A stretch of 64,000 bases of DNA from Arthrobacter antibioticus (GTDB taxonomy: Bacteria > Actinomycetota > Actinomycetes > Actinomycetales > Micrococcaceae), in assembly GCF_030063205.1 (NCBI RefSeq), contig NZ_JASISQ010000001.1, positions 423,152-487,151 on the forward strand, given 5' to 3'. Position numbers and translations under genes: made by a program. Below, in pieces: positions 36,048-45,850 of this stretch. Positions within the stretch are counted from its first letter, which is position 1; each line of letters starts with the position of its first letter. Below the pieces are notes generated by a model. That model was not told the DNA's origin, searched no databases, and saw only the letters and a program-made list of their open reading frames with translations.

Positions 36048-37736
36048 TTAGCGTACTAGTGCTGTGATAAACATGACGGCGCCGGCAACAAGTGCCGCGC
36101 CTCCAACGATAATGCTGCCCCACTGGATCAGCAGATTGCGTTTAGTCCTGCCCAATCCCGCCGTAATAGCATCCAGCGGCTCAAGACCATGGGCATAATC
36201 TGCTGGCATGGGCGGCATTTGCGACCGCATGATCTGCGCCTGTCCGGCGTCGGGGCGCACGGTTGCTTGCCCACCTGTCGCCATCTCTTGTGCCCGCTTA
36301 AGTGTATTGCTGTGACCACCTGTCAGCGAACGGTTGTCCGGTTGTGAGTGATCCGCCGGGCGCGCAGCCAGTGCGGCATCGAAACGCTCAGCACTGAGGT
36401 GGGTAGCCTCTGACTGGACTTCTTCGGAGCGGGCATGGGCACCTGACTGACCGCTCTGTGCTTCCGCACGCAGTACAGGCGCTTTTTTCGAAGGTGTTTT
36501 AGCAACATTTTGATGCGGCGTTGACCGGGTGACGATCGGGACATGGGTGGTGGTTGGGGGCCGTAGGACGGGACGGTCGGTACCGGCCACTTCGATGAAC
36601 TCCAGGGGGGTAACCATGGCCAGGTTATCGGTTGCCGTTGGATCAGCAGCCAATTTGCGGTTTTTAGCGCTCTCTTGGGCTAATCGCTCGCGTGCGGATG
36701 CGCGCTGGCTAAGGATCGCGGAGCGTTCCGCTTCTGCGCGTTCAGCAGCCATGATCCGCAGTTCTTCTGTGCTTGGCGCAACCACAGCAGGACCATCCTC
36801 GGGCGGACCCGCTGAGACAGGATAATAGTTCCCGCCAGGCACCAGCCCGGGCAACGGCGGGTACTTCCAGGACTGCGCATCGGCAGCGGTATCTGGCTCA
36901 CCGGCCGCTGGCAGCTCGGTTCCTGCAGGATTACCTTCACGCTGCTGTACATCCGGCTGTTCAACCGCGGGAGTACTCGCGGAGTTTGCCCGGGTTCTGG
37001 GCCAATCCCCCGGCACGGGAGATTCCGGCACGGGAGATTCTGGCGCACCTGTTGGAGTTTTAGTTTTGGCCGCGGGTAGTTGATCTAGTGACGATGGGTG
37101 GCGGTTGCGCTGCTGATTCGACGCCGTGGACACTGCAGCGCGTCGGCCGGCTTGGGGTCGGCCAGCAGTTGGCGATACCGTTTTTGGCGCTTTAACAGGC
37201 GGTGCCGGGGCAACAACCTCGGGCTCAGCGGCAGTCTCCTGAGCTACGGCTTCTGGCTCCGATTCTAGCGCTGTTTCTGGCGCTGTCTCTGGCGCTGTTT
37301 CCGATTCCGGCTCCGGCTGCGTAAACGGTTCAACTTGTGGTGACTGCTTCGTCACAGGGGAGCCAGCATCGGCGCTGGGGGCTGCAGTTGCGGACACAAC
37401 CGGGTTGATTGCTGTGATGGGTGCCCGTTCGGCGTCGAGCTGGGCTTGGCGCAGTGCCCGCCTGGAAGGTAGCGGATTCAGACCGGGCGGATCAACGAGT
37501 TCCTTGTAGGCACGCAGCGCAGCCCTGTCACGGGCCCTGGTCTGGGATTGCCGCTCACCGCGGGGAGGCGCCGATTCGCCGCTGGAGGCACTCGCCGGAT
37601 CGCTCGGACTGGCACTAGCACTTTTTTTGGGCGCAGGGCGGGGCGGCACCGCGGGGATGCCAACGGTGTTCGCTGCTTGTGCCGATTCTTCCCGCAATTG
37701 TCTGCGGCTGCGAATCGGCTCCTTTTCCTTACTCAT
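36048..37736 (-). CDS. Large low-complexity protein with C-terminal membrane anchor, function unknown
   Basis: 562 residues, rich in Ala, Pro, Glu and Arg. An N-terminal basic segment (SRRQLREESAQ; again RRALRQAQLDAE near 93) and a Glu/Pro block with repeated ETAPETA are followed by charged helical stretches (TEELRIMAAERAEAERSAIL). A single C-terminal hydrophobic helix (about 538-560, IIVGGAALVAGAVMFITALV) suggests a tail-anchored cytoplasmic protein. Two paired segments, ESPVPESPVP, are internal repeats. It lies between nadD and rsfS in a tightly packed series. No known domain is visible. Confidence 0.8.
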   Translation of the reverse strand: MSKEKEPIRSRRQLREESAQAANTVGIPAVPPRPAPKKSASASPSDPASASSGESAPPRGERQSQTRARDRAALRAYKELVDPPGLNPLPSRRALRQAQLDAERAPITAINPVVSATAAPSADAGSPVTKQSPQVEPFTQPEPESETAPETAPETALESEPEAVAQETAAEPEVVAPAPPVKAPKTVSPTAGRPQAGRRAAVSTASNQQRNRHPSSLDQLPAAKTKTPTGAPESPVPESPVPGDWPRTRANSASTPAVEQPDVQQREGNPAGTELPAAGEPDTAADAQSWKYPPLPGLVPGGNYYPVSAGPPEDGPAVVAPSTEELRIMAAERAEAERSAILSQRASARERLAQESAKNRKLAADPTATDNLAMVTPLEFIEVAGTDRPVLRPPTTTHVPIVTRSTPHQNVAKTPSKKAPVLRAEAQSGQSGAHARSEEVQSEATHLSAERFDAALAARPADHSQPDNRSLTGGHSNTLKRAQEMATGGQATVRPDAGQAQIMRSQMPPMPADYAHGLEPLDAITAGLGRTKRNLLIQWGSIIVGGAALVAGAVMFITALVR

Positions 37737-37743
37737 TGAATAC

Positions 37744-38397
37744 TCATTCGGTTCTCGAGGCTACCGGCACTAGACCTGCGCTGGCAGACGCGCCGGGTTG
37801 TACGTATAGGCCGTACTTGGCAATGTATTGCACCACGCCGTCCGGCACCAGGTACCAGACAGGGTTCTGCTCTGCCACACGCTTGCGACAATCAGTGGAG
37901 GAAATCGCCATGGCGGGGACCTCCAACAAACTTACATTCTTCCTGCCCCTGCTATCGAGCACATGCCCGGGCCGGGTGACTCCCACAAAATGGGCCAGAT
38001 CCCACAGTTCGTCGCTGTCTTTCCACGACATGATCTTAGCCATCGCATCGGCTCCTGTGATGAAGAACAGATCCGCATCCGGGCGCAGCCTGCGCAAATC
38101 CCGCAAAGTATCAATGGTAAACGTGGGCCCTGGCCTGTCAATATCAACCCGGCTGACAGTGAACTGTGGGTTCGCCGCAGTAGCAATAACAGTCATCAAA
38201 TAGCGATGTTCAGCCGCACTGACTTCACTCTTGACTTTCTGCCATGGCTGGCCGGTGGGCACAAAAATGACTTCATCAAGTTTAAAAACGCTCGCAACCT
38301 CGCTGGCTGCGACAAGGTGACCATGGTGGATCGGATCAAAAGTGCCGCCCATGACTCCGATTCGGAGACGGTTCCGGGTGCCTTCATGCAAAGGCAC
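37744..38397 (-). CDS. nadD: Nicotinate-nucleotide adenylyltransferase
   Basis: 217 residues. GTG 38397 was selected because GAGGAAAC precedes it and it avoids overlap with the upstream gene. The nucleotidyltransferase signature [12 protein letters not shown] is near the N-terminus, and the second conserved element [10 protein letters not shown] near the C-terminus corresponds to ISST.IR. It makes deamido-NAD from nicotinate mononucleotide and ATP. A typical neighbour of rsfS. Confidence 0.95.
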   Translation of the reverse strand: MPLHEGTRNRLRIGVMGGTFDPIHHGHLVAASEVASVFKLDEVIFVPTGQPWQKVKSEVSAAEHRYLMTVIATAANPQFTVSRVDIDRPGPTFTIDTLRDLRRLRPDADLFFITGADAMAKIMSWKDSDELWDLAHFVGVTRPGHVLDSRGRKNVSLLEVPAMAISSTDCRKRVAEQNPVWYLVPDGVVQYIAKYGLYVQPGASASAGLVPVASRTE

Positions 38398-38410
38398 CCG
38401 AAGTGTTTCC

Positions 38411-38656
38411 TCAGTGATTGGATGACGCCGAATCGTCGTCGTGCATGTGCTTATTGGTGTGCTGACGGTGCGGGTCCTCAGATGCCTGGACAGCTTCATG
38501 GCGGTTGCCCAGGTTCATGAAAGAGACGGTGACAAGCATCAGTGTCAACAACACCGCAAGCATGACACCACCAATCACAAGCGGCGGTGCAATCAACGGT
38601 GCAAGCTCATGTTCTTCTGCGGCAGCTAGTACGACGCCGGCAAGCTGGGTCAGCAT
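38411..38656 (-). CDS. Small membrane protein upstream of nadD
   Basis: 81 residues from ATG 38656, behind AGGGGAGAA. One long hydrophobic helix ([26 protein letters not shown]) with an acidic N-terminus and a His/Asp-rich tail ([17 protein letters not shown]). It lies 13 nt before nadD, so it is in the same transcript. I recall small proteins of this kind at this position in related genera; the function is unknown. Confidence 0.78.
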   Translation of the reverse strand: MLTQLAGVVLAAAEEHELAPLIAPPLVIGGVMLAVLLTLMLVTVSFMNLGNRHEAVQASEDPHRQHTNKHMHDDDSASSNH

Positions 38657-38803
38657 TATTTCTCCCCTTGGGTGCGTGGCCAGCGCGGCAGTGTTGCCTG
38701 CGCCAGACAAGTTGTTCCTTGAATTCCCTCTAATAGTACGTGGTATCTGCGTACACCGGCACATCGACCCGCAGTTAAGCTGCCACCCGGGACGGTACGG
38801 GTA

Positions 38804-40084
38804 TTAGCTACGTACTTGGCCTTCACCTTGGACAATCCACTTTGTTGTTGTCAGCTCGGTGAGCCCCATGGGACCACGTGCATGTAGCTTTTGCGTTGAG
38901 ATGCCCACTTCGGCACCCAGCCCCAGCTCGCCTCCGTCGGTAAAACGCGTGCTTGCATTGACAATTACTGCTGCAGAATCGATTTCAGCAATAAATTTCT
39001 CTGCGTTGGCTAGGTCGTTGGTCACAATCGCTTCGGTGTGACCCGTTGTCCACGTACGGATATGTTTGATGGCTTCGGGCAAGGAATCAACCATCTTCAC
39101 GGCAAGATCCAGGTCCATGTACTCGGTAGCCCAATCTTCATCGGTAGCCAAGGTCGCCGTGACTCCTGCAGGAAGCATTGCCTGGATACGCTCGTCTACA
39201 TGTAGGCGCACCCCCGCCTTGCTCAGTGCGCTCAGCACTGCGGGGATCACAGTAGCTTCCCTGTGCACAATCAGCGTCTCAACCGTGTTGCATACGCTGG
39301 GGCGATGAGTCTTGGAGTTCAATACGATCTCCACGCTCATCTCTTCTTTGGCGCTACTGTCAATGAAGATGTGAACATTTCCTTCACCCGTTTCAATAAC
39401 GGGAACGGAGGAGTTCGCAACAACAGTCTGGATGAGTTCGCGGCCACCACGAGGGATGAGCACATCAACGGCACCGCGTGCCTTCATGATGAGATTGGCG
39501 CCTTCGCGTCCAAACTGGTCAACCGACTGCACTGCGTCGGCAGGTAGGCCAACGCCATCGAGTGCTTCACGCAAAATTGCCAACAGTGCCTTGTTGGTGT
39601 TGGCAGCTGCCGTGCCACCGCGCAAGATGACGGCGTTGCCGCTCTTCAGCGCCAATCCAGCGATGTCAACCGTGACGTTGGGCCTGGCTTCGTAGATAGC
39701 TGCCACAACCCCCATGGGAACGTTGATCTGGCGCATCCGCAGACCGTTGGGCAGTGTTTGTCCGCGTACAACGTTCCCGACGGGATCGGGCAGGGTGGCT
39801 AAGTTCTCAAGAGCATCAGCCAATCCCTGAACTCGCGCTTTTGTCAGTGTCAACCTGTCAAGCATGGGCACTGAGGTGCCGTTTTCTTTCCCGTTCGCCA
39901 CGTCCTTGGCGTTAGCGCTGAGGATGGTTTCCTGGTTTTCCAACAGCGCCTTGGCAATGGCCCGCAGACCCTTGTCTTTCCAGGCCCTGTTGACTCCGGC
40001 CATACGACGGGCAGCCCTGCGGGCACGGTCGGTGATGGCCTGGACTTCAGCGGAAATGTTTTCTTTAACAATCGGTTCAGTCAT
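38804..40084 (-). CDS. proA: Gamma-glutamyl phosphate reductase
   Basis: 426 residues. The enzyme reduces glutamyl-5-phosphate to glutamate semialdehyde with NADPH. Hallmarks: ANVTVDIAGLALKSGNAVILRGG (it reads ARPNVTVDIAGLA), the catalytic cysteine in RPSVCNTVETLIVH, STRFTDGGELGLGAEVGISTQKLHARGPMGL near the C-terminus. It lies 61 bp after proB, so the two proline-pathway enzymes are encoded together. Confidence 0.97.
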   Translation of the reverse strand: MTEPIVKENISAEVQAITDRARRAARRMAGVNRAWKDKGLRAIAKALLENQETILSANAKDVANGKENGTSVPMLDRLTLTKARVQGLADALENLATLPDPVGNVVRGQTLPNGLRMRQINVPMGVVAAIYEARPNVTVDIAGLALKSGNAVILRGGTAAANTNKALLAILREALDGVGLPADAVQSVDQFGREGANLIMKARGAVDVLIPRGGRELIQTVVANSSVPVIETGEGNVHIFIDSSAKEEMSVEIVLNSKTHRPSVCNTVETLIVHREATVIPAVLSALSKAGVRLHVDERIQAMLPAGVTATLATDEDWATEYMDLDLAVKMVDSLPEAIKHIRTWTTGHTEAIVTNDLANAEKFIAEIDSAAVIVNASTRFTDGGELGLGAEVGISTQKLHARGPMGLTELTTTKWIVQGEGQVRS

Positions 40085-40145
40085 CCATCAAGCCTACGGC
40101 ACTCGGGTCGGTGCTGCTGTGGCACAGCTCTCCCTGCGCTAGAAG

Positions 40146-41312
40146 CTAAATGCTCAGGACCACCAGATCGTCCACATGAACCACTTCACGTTCAAACTGT
40201 TGGCCCAATTCTTTTGCCAGCGCTTTGGTGGAGTAGCCAAGCATCTGAGGTAGGTCCGAATTGCGGAAGTTAACCAGGCCGTGGGCAAAAACCTTACCGC
40301 TGGAATCACAGATCTCAACGGCGTCACCGGCCTCAAACATGCCAGAGACTGCGGTGATTCCGGCGGGGAGCACCGATTTATGACGTTCACTGACAGCGCG
40401 CACGGCACCATCATCCAGGACCAGGCGCCCTCGAATGTCAGCTAAGTGGGCAAGCCAAAGCATACGCACTGAGCGTCGGTTGCCGTGGTCCCCAAACCAT
40501 GTCCCCACGTCTTCACCGGCAAGGGCGGCACCAGCCTGCGCTGTGGACGTCACCAAGGCGGGGATACCGGTTTCTGCTGCAATCATGGCGGCCTGGACCT
40601 TAGTGGCCATTCCTCCGGTCCCCACGCCCGCTTCGCCGGCACTGCCAATAACAATCCCGTCAAGGTCATCGGGTGAGTCAATTTGGCTGATACGCGTTGC
40701 GCCCTTCGACGGTGGACCGTCATACAGGGAATCCACATCCGAAAGTAGCAGCAGCGCGTCTGCCTTGATCAGGTGCGCCACCAGGGCAGCGAGCCTGTCG
40801 TTGTCGCCGAAGCGAATCTCACGTGTAGCCACTGTGTCATTTTCGTTCACAATGGGGATGACGCCTAGGTTCAATAGGCGTTCAAGGGCGCGGTGGGCGT
40901 TAACGTGTTGGCGCCGTTTGGCCAAATCCTCGGCCGTCAGGAGCACCTGAGAGGCAGTCACTCCATGCGAGGTGAAGGCCTCACTGTAGCGCGCCATCAA
41001 CAATCCTTGACCAACGCTGGCAGCAGCCTGCTGGGTAGCTAGATCTTTGGGCCGCCGTGACAGGCCCAAAGGCAACAGTCCGGCGGAGATAGCGCCGGAG
41101 GAAACCAAGATGATCTCTGTTCCCGCCAAATGCCGCTGCGAAAGAACGTCAACAAGCCCTTTGAGGGCTTCTTCCGAAATGCCGCCAGCGACTGAGGTCA
41201 AGGAGGATGATCCGACCTTCACCACGATTCGCGATGCGGTCGCCATGCTCTGTCGTTCCGGCAGTGAGAGTGCCTGATCATATTCCATAGTTGTTGTAGC
41301 TTCCGGGCTCAT
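40146..41312 (-). CDS. proB: Glutamate 5-kinase
   Basis: 388 residues. It phosphorylates glutamate to start proline synthesis. The amino-acid kinase domain shows [30 protein letters not shown] and [12 protein letters not shown]; a C-terminal PUA domain begins about residue 290 ([13 protein letters not shown]...). The start ATG 41312 overlaps the obg stop as ATGA. The leader [13 protein letters not shown] may be longer than in relatives; an internal ATG at residue 23 is possible. Feedback inhibition by proline is usual for the family. Confidence 0.96.
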   Translation of the reverse strand: MSPEATTTMEYDQALSLPERQSMATASRIVVKVGSSSLTSVAGGISEEALKGLVDVLSQRHLAGTEIILVSSGAISAGLLPLGLSRRPKDLATQQAAASVGQGLLMARYSEAFTSHGVTASQVLLTAEDLAKRRQHVNAHRALERLLNLGVIPIVNENDTVATREIRFGDNDRLAALVAHLIKADALLLLSDVDSLYDGPPSKGATRISQIDSPDDLDGIVIGSAGEAGVGTGGMATKVQAAMIAAETGIPALVTSTAQAGAALAGEDVGTWFGDHGNRRSVRMLWLAHLADIRGRLVLDDGAVRAVSERHKSVLPAGITAVSGMFEAGDAVEICDSSGKVFAHGLVNFRNSDLPQMLGYSTKALAKELGQQFEREVVHVDDLVVLSI

Positions 41313-42922
41313 AGATCCTTAGGGGTAGTGTTTTCTCCGGTTTCGTCAGCAGCCATGTCTGCCTTGATCTCGTGGCTTTTGGCTGTGTGACGGTCGGTTG
41401 ATTCGGTCCAGATGCCAGCTTTACGCTCGGATTCCAGTTCCGCTCGTGCCGCAGCCTTGGCGTCTCGACGATCCTGCTGCTCTTGGCGCTTCTGTTGACG
41501 TGTTGGGCGGTCGCCCAAGTCCAACAGGCGTAGATCGGTGCCGCGAGGTGCCGCCAAATGCTCGGCACCGCCCATCATGGTTGGCTCCCAATCAAAGACA
41601 ATGCCGTCTTCGCCGCCAATGACAACCGTGTCTCCCGGTGTGGCACCAGCTTTAAACAAGCTTGTCTCCACGCCGATCTTAGCCAACCTGTCTGCCAAGT
41701 AGCCAATGGCCTCTTCGTTTTGGAAGTCACATTGCTGCACCCAACGTTCAGGTTTGTCCCCGCGAACACGGAACAACGGCTCCAAATTCTTTTCTTCACG
41801 ATGTATTGTAAACGAGGCTTCATTCACTGCTCGCGGGCGCAGAATGACCGGCGCAACCTTTGCAGGCTGGTCGATTACGCTCTGGCGGGCGGCACTGACG
41901 ATCTCAGCCATAGCAAAGCCCAATTGTCGTAAGCCTTCGTGGCTGGTCGCTGAAACTTCAAAGACTCTGTAGCCACGCGATTCCAAATCACCGCGGACAA
42001 ATCCTGCCATGTCCCGTCCATCGGGGGAATCTACCTTGTTCAAGGCAATGAGACGCGGGCGTGCATTCAAGGGGACAACGTCTCCGTCGGCGCCGGCGAA
42101 GCTCATATCCACTGAGTAGTTATCCAGCTCGCGCTCAATTATAGCCAAGTCACTGATGGGATCCCTATCAACTTCCAGTGCGGCGCAGTCCAAAACGTGC
42201 ACAATGGCCGCACACCGCTCAACGTGGCGCAGGAAGTTATGACCCAAGCCTTTGCCTTCACTGGCTCCTTCAATCAAGCCGGGCACATCAGCCATGGTGA
42301 ACCGGACGTCCCCTGCCTGCACAACACCCAAATTGGGGATCAAGGTGGTGAACGGGTAGTCGGCAATCTTTGGCCGCGCCGCGGACATGGCGGCGATCAA
42401 ACTGGATTTCCCGGCTGAGGGGAACCCTACTAAGGCAATATCTGCAATCGATTTCAATTCAAGGACAACATCGCGCTCGTCGCCTTCGATTCCCATCAGC
42501 GCAAAGCCGGGAGCTTTGCGCTTCTGCGAGGAAAGGGCCGCGTTGCCCAGGCCACCTTGGCCACCCTGGGCAGCAATGTATTCGGTGCCAATCCCGACAA
42601 GGTCGGCAAGCACGTTGCCTTCCTTATCTTTAACGACTGTGCCGTCGGGTACATCAAGGACCAGCGACTCGCCAATTTTTCCATCGCGCCAGTCCCCCAT
42701 ACCGGGCTGTCCGTTACCAGCGTGGCGGTGCGGGGCGTGGTGGAAATCCAACAGGGTGGTGGTTTGATCGCTCACACGGATGGTGACAGAACCGCCGTCG
42801 CCTCCTTTACCGCCGTCGGGCCCGCCCAAAGGCTTAAACTTTTCCCGGTGAACCGACACGCAGCCATGGCCGCCAGTCCCGCCGGATACATGCAGAACAA
42901 CCCGGTCAACAAAGCTGGCCAC
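41309..42922 (-). CDS. obg: Obg/CgtA GTPase
   Basis: 537 residues: a glycine-rich Obg fold (about 1-158; [25 protein letters not shown]), a G domain with G1 [10 protein letters not shown]3 DVPGLIEG and G4 ALNKVD, and the OCT domain at the C-terminus (about 360-430), followed by a charged tail of about 100 residues rich in Arg/Lys/Glu. Obg acts in 50S subunit assembly and stress response. It follows rplU-rpmA across a terminator and precedes proB. Confidence 0.97.
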   Translation of the reverse strand: MASFVDRVVLHVSGGTGGHGCVSVHREKFKPLGGPDGGKGGDGGSVTIRVSDQTTTLLDFHHAPHRHAGNGQPGMGDWRDGKIGESLVLDVPDGTVVKDKEGNVLADLVGIGTEYIAAQGGQGGLGNAALSSQKRKAPGFALMGIEGDERDVVLELKSIADIALVGFPSAGKSSLIAAMSAARPKIADYPFTTLIPNLGVVQAGDVRFTMADVPGLIEGASEGKGLGHNFLRHVERCAAIVHVLDCAALEVDRDPISDLAIIERELDNYSVDMSFAGADGDVVPLNARPRLIALNKVDSPDGRDMAGFVRGDLESRGYRVFEVSATSHEGLRQLGFAMAEIVSAARQSVIDQPAKVAPVILRPRAVNEASFTIHREEKNLEPLFRVRGDKPERWVQQCDFQNEEAIGYLADRLAKIGVETSLFKAGATPGDTVVIGGEDGIVFDWEPTMMGGAEHLAAPRGTDLRLLDLGDRPTRQQKRQEQQDRRDAKAAARAELESERKAGIWTESTDRHTAKSHEIKADMAADETGENTTPKDL

Positions 42923-43020
42923 TAAAATCTCCTTGAATAGATCTTGCTATTGCGCACTCATTCTAGTCCTGTAATGGGCTAGGGCCTGATGCCGGCCGGT
43001 GGGTATTACTGTGTTAAAAG

Positions 43021-43054
43021 CCAGTGGAGCGAGCCATGCGGCCCGCTCCACTGG
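43021..43054 (-). terminator. Rho-independent terminator after rpmA
   Basis: CCAGTGGAGCG (43021-43031) and CGCTCCACTGG (43044-43054) form a perfect 11-bp stem. On the minus strand it is followed by GCTTTTAACA, giving a short U-tract. It lies just past the rpmA stop and separates the ribosomal protein pair from obg. Confidence 0.85.
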
Positions 43055-43067
43055 AAAAGCTTTGGTA

Positions 43068-43325
43068 TTAGAGTGCAGCAGCGACGATGTTTACGACGCG
43101 GCGTCCGCGACGCTGACCGAACTCGACTGCGCCTGCATCCAATGCAAACAATGTGTCATCCTTGCCACGACCAACACCCTCACCGGGGTGGAAGTGTGTG
43201 CCGCGCTGGCGAACAATAATTTCGCCTGCCTTGACAACTTGACCGCCGAAGCGCTTTACGCCGAGGTACTGGGCGTTTGAATCACGACCGTTGCGAGTGG
43301 AACTCGCACCCTTTTTATGTGCCAT
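43068..43325 (-). CDS. rpmA: 50S ribosomal protein L27
   Basis: 85 residues beginning [17 protein letters not shown], the universal L27 start, with [23 protein letters not shown] further on. L27's N-terminal tail reaches into the peptidyl transferase centre. There is no cleavable N-terminal extension of the Firmicutes type. It is second in the rplU-rpmA pair. Confidence 0.98.
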   Translation of the reverse strand: MAHKKGASSTRNGRDSNAQYLGVKRFGGQVVKAGEIIVRQRGTHFHPGEGVGRGKDDTLFALDAGAVEFGQRRGRRVVNIVAAAL

Positions 43326-43384
43326 TTGAAAATGCCTGCCTTTTGACTAAAAGATTCTAAGTGGATCGAACTTCAAAACGCTTA

Positions 43385-43690
43385 TTAAGCGATTGAGGTG
43401 ATCTTGACCTTGGACAGTTCCTGACGGTGGCCCTGACGCTTCTTGTAACCGGTCTTGTTTTTGAACTTCTGAATGACGATCTTCGGCCCGCGAAGATCCT
43501 CCAACTTCTCAGCCGTAACCTTTACACTAGCCAGGTCCTTCGCGGCTGTGGTGATTTTCTCACCATCAACCAAGAGCAAAGCGGGCAGCTCAAGTGTGCT
43601 GCCAACTCCACCGGGGACGCGGTTCATGGTCACGTGGTCTCCAACGGAAACCTTTTCTTGACGGCCGCCTGCGCGGACAATCGCGTACAC
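43385..43690 (-). CDS. rplU: 50S ribosomal protein L21
   Basis: 101 residues if it starts at GTG 43690 ([18 protein letters not shown]), the normal L21 N-terminus; a GTG five codons earlier is too close to the binding site GAGAAG. The conserved C-terminus [16 protein letters not shown] is complete. It binds 23S rRNA. rpmA follows 59 bp later. Confidence 0.97.
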   Translation of the reverse strand: MYAIVRAGGRQEKVSVGDHVTMNRVPGGVGSTLELPALLLVDGEKITTAAKDLASVKVTAEKLEDLRGPKIVIQKFKNKTGYKKRQGHRQELSKVKITSIA

Positions 43691-44113
43691 CACTGGGGAA
43701 CTCACTTCTCTCGACGTTTATTACAAATTTTTATGCCGGCAGGGATCGTATTTGATCGCTGCCAACCGCATGCGCCGCAGTTCTAGAAAAGAACAAACGC
43801 GGGGTGCATACTATGTGCCTCAACGCCGTGGACCTCAATGGAGTTCTGCCATGGAGTGGTTGCCCTAGGTGTTGGCGTAAGCACCGAAGATCAAGAATAC
43901 GCTAATTCTGGCTCCGGGAGCAAATGAGACTGGTTTCGAGCTTCCGAAGCGCGTCTGCCAAAACATTGTTTTGACTGACAATTTCCGGGGTTCCTGAAAC
44001 CGTACTCACCAACTTTAGCGTGGTTGCCACCGTTTTTCTTCATTTAGGACCGTGACGCGCCGTTTTCTTAGGCAATCACCAGTGGCGTTGATCACCTTTG
44101 CAGACAAGTGTGC
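43691..44113. other. 423-bp gap upstream of rplU
   Basis: Lies between rplU and thiD-tenA, both minus strand. A possible rplU -10, TAGTAT on the minus strand (near 43809-43814), is preceded by TTGAGG 19 bp upstream. I see no convincing leader structure or small gene. The right part (43900-44113) should be the 3' region of thiD-tenA and shows no clear terminator. Confidence 0.4.
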
Positions 44114-45652
44114 CTAGATCTCGCTTGGAACGTGTTGATGCGGTGCCGCAAAAAAATCCACCTCGTACTGTACAGAATGCGCAAAGGCGGCCCGCATACG
44201 TTCTCTTTCCAGGGCCGATCCCCTGCGCGCGGCCGTATCCATGATGCTCACGGCTGTGGCCGCTGCCTGAGCAAAGTCGTCGTCGGCGTATGTCGCCAGC
44301 CACGTGCCATAGGGATGTTCGCCCGAAAAGGATAGGTAATCGGCATGCAGCACACGCCCCACTTCTGCGTACAGCCAGTAACACGGAAGAACTGCGGCAA
44401 CCACTTCCGCATAGCTGCCGGAGAATCCAACACCTTGCAAATGGTCCACGTAGTGCTTTGTCACCGGGCCCTGTTGCGGATTTGCGGGCTGCCCATTGAG
44501 CCAGTTGCGGTGCAGCTGCAATTCAACTTCAAGACAATTCTGTGCCCCTTCCGCCCAGAACTTCTGCTCCATTTCGGTTGGGGCCAAGGAACTGGCACGG
44601 GCAAGGACACGCGAGTATGCGCTCAGGTACAGCGCATCCTGAACCAGGTAATAGGCAAAGTGGTTGCGTTGTAACGTACCGGCGGCTAATTCCTTAATGA
44701 ACTCAAGAGCGAAAATTGCTTGTCGTTGGGGTTCGATGTGCGCCCACAATGCTGCACTGAATTGCCCGACTCCAGGCGCTGCGTTCTCCCACAGTGCGTG
44801 CAGGTGGTTGACGGGGCCTGCACCGGAGCCAACCTCTAGCACCTCGGATGTCTCAAGGGCCCTACCCAGCCACTCCTTGGCTTGCTGGACGCTGGCAATC
44901 CAATCACCAGTTTGAGCCTGCAAAGTAGCCACTGCCGCCGACAATGAGCACCCGGTTCCGTGAGTATTCACGGTATCTATCCGAGCGCCAATGAACTCAT
45001 TGACCACACCGTCAGGGTGAACCAGTGCGTCGGGGCACAGCTCCCCCGCCAAGTGCCCGCCCTTCACGAGCACCAACACCTCATGAGTCGCGGCCAGCTC
45101 CTTACCCTGCTGAACGGCGGCCTGCCAGCTTGCAGCTTCCGGTTGGTCAAGGAGAACCCCTAGCTCTGGGAGATTCGGAGTCACTAGGTGCGAACTTTTG
45201 ATGAGTTCCAGTAAAGCTTCACGGGCGGCCGGGGCCACAAGCATGTCACCGCTGGTAGCCACCATGACCGGGTCCAGTACAACCACGGCGGGCCGGGTCC
45301 GCGCCAGCCACTCTCTCACCGCGTTGATGACTTCTTCAGTGCCAAGCATGCCGATCTTCACGGCATCTATGGTGACGTCGGAAGCTACAGCGTCCAGTTG
45401 GGCTGTGAGGAAAGTTGCCGGTGGAGTATGGATGTCTTGTACTCCCCGCGTATTCTGCGCAGTTAATGCCGTAATGGCAGTCATTGCATATCCACCGTGG
45501 GCTGAAATAGATTTAATGTCAGCCTGGATACCGGCACCGCCCGATGAATCAGAACCTGCAATACTCAGGATCCGGGGGTGCTTCACAGCTGCGGGCACGG
45601 TGGTGCGTTGCCCAGTTTCAGAGGTGGAAGAAACTGTTGCGTAGGTACTCAA
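44114..45652 (-). CDS. ThiD-TenA fusion: HMP(-P) kinase plus thiaminase II
   Basis: 512 residues. The N-terminal ribokinase-fold ThiD domain (about 26-285) shows [36 protein letters not shown] and [12 protein letters not shown], and phosphorylates hydroxymethylpyrimidine for thiamine synthesis. The C-terminal TenA domain (about 300-512) contains [12 protein letters not shown] and [11 protein letters not shown] with the catalytic cysteine, and YADDDFAQ; TenA salvages aminopyrimidine from degraded thiamine. Start is TTG 45652; the AAGGGA binding site is the end of a TPP riboswitch, so translation is probably thiamine-controlled. Fusion of salvage and phosphorylation in one chain makes a salvage channel plausible. 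Confidence 0.95.
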   Translation of the reverse strand: MSTYATVSSTSETGQRTTVPAAVKHPRILSIAGSDSSGGAGIQADIKSISAHGGYAMTAITALTAQNTRGVQDIHTPPATFLTAQLDAVASDVTIDAVKIGMLGTEEVINAVREWLARTRPAVVVLDPVMVATSGDMLVAPAAREALLELIKSSHLVTPNLPELGVLLDQPEAASWQAAVQQGKELAATHEVLVLVKGGHLAGELCPDALVHPDGVVNEFIGARIDTVNTHGTGCSLSAAVATLQAQTGDWIASVQQAKEWLGRALETSEVLEVGSGAGPVNHLHALWENAAPGVGQFSAALWAHIEPQRQAIFALEFIKELAAGTLQRNHFAYYLVQDALYLSAYSRVLARASSLAPTEMEQKFWAEGAQNCLEVELQLHRNWLNGQPANPQQGPVTKHYVDHLQGVGFSGSYAEVVAAVLPCYWLYAEVGRVLHADYLSFSGEHPYGTWLATYADDDFAQAAATAVSIMDTAARRGSALERERMRAAFAHSVQYEVDFFAAPHQHVPSEI

Positions 45653-45657
45653 TGGGA

Positions 45658-45738
45658 CATCCCTTCGCCGGTTCTAACCGGGCAGGTTCAACGGGTATTC
45701 TCTCAGCCAGCCCTGATGGCATGGCACCCCGTGTCGAT
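45658..45738 (-). promoter_or_regulatory. TPP riboswitch (THI element)
   Basis: On the minus strand: ACACGGGGTGCC, then GGCTGAGAGAATACCCG with the conserved CTGAGA, then TTGAACCTGCCCGG and TTAGAACCGGCGAAGGGA. All conserved boxes are in order. Its 3' end is the ribosome binding site of thiD-tenA (AAGGGA, 9 nt before the TTG start), so the mechanism is most likely translational. Thiamine pyrophosphate binding should lower expression. Confidence 0.95.
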
Positions 45739-45850
45739 CTCCACCCTAGCCCCAGCCGTGACGCTTAAAGAAAACCGGCCCAGAGCCAATGTCAAAAACT
45801 GCGTTCTGCACGCACATTTTAACGCAGGTTCCGGGCCGGCAGTGTCAGCA

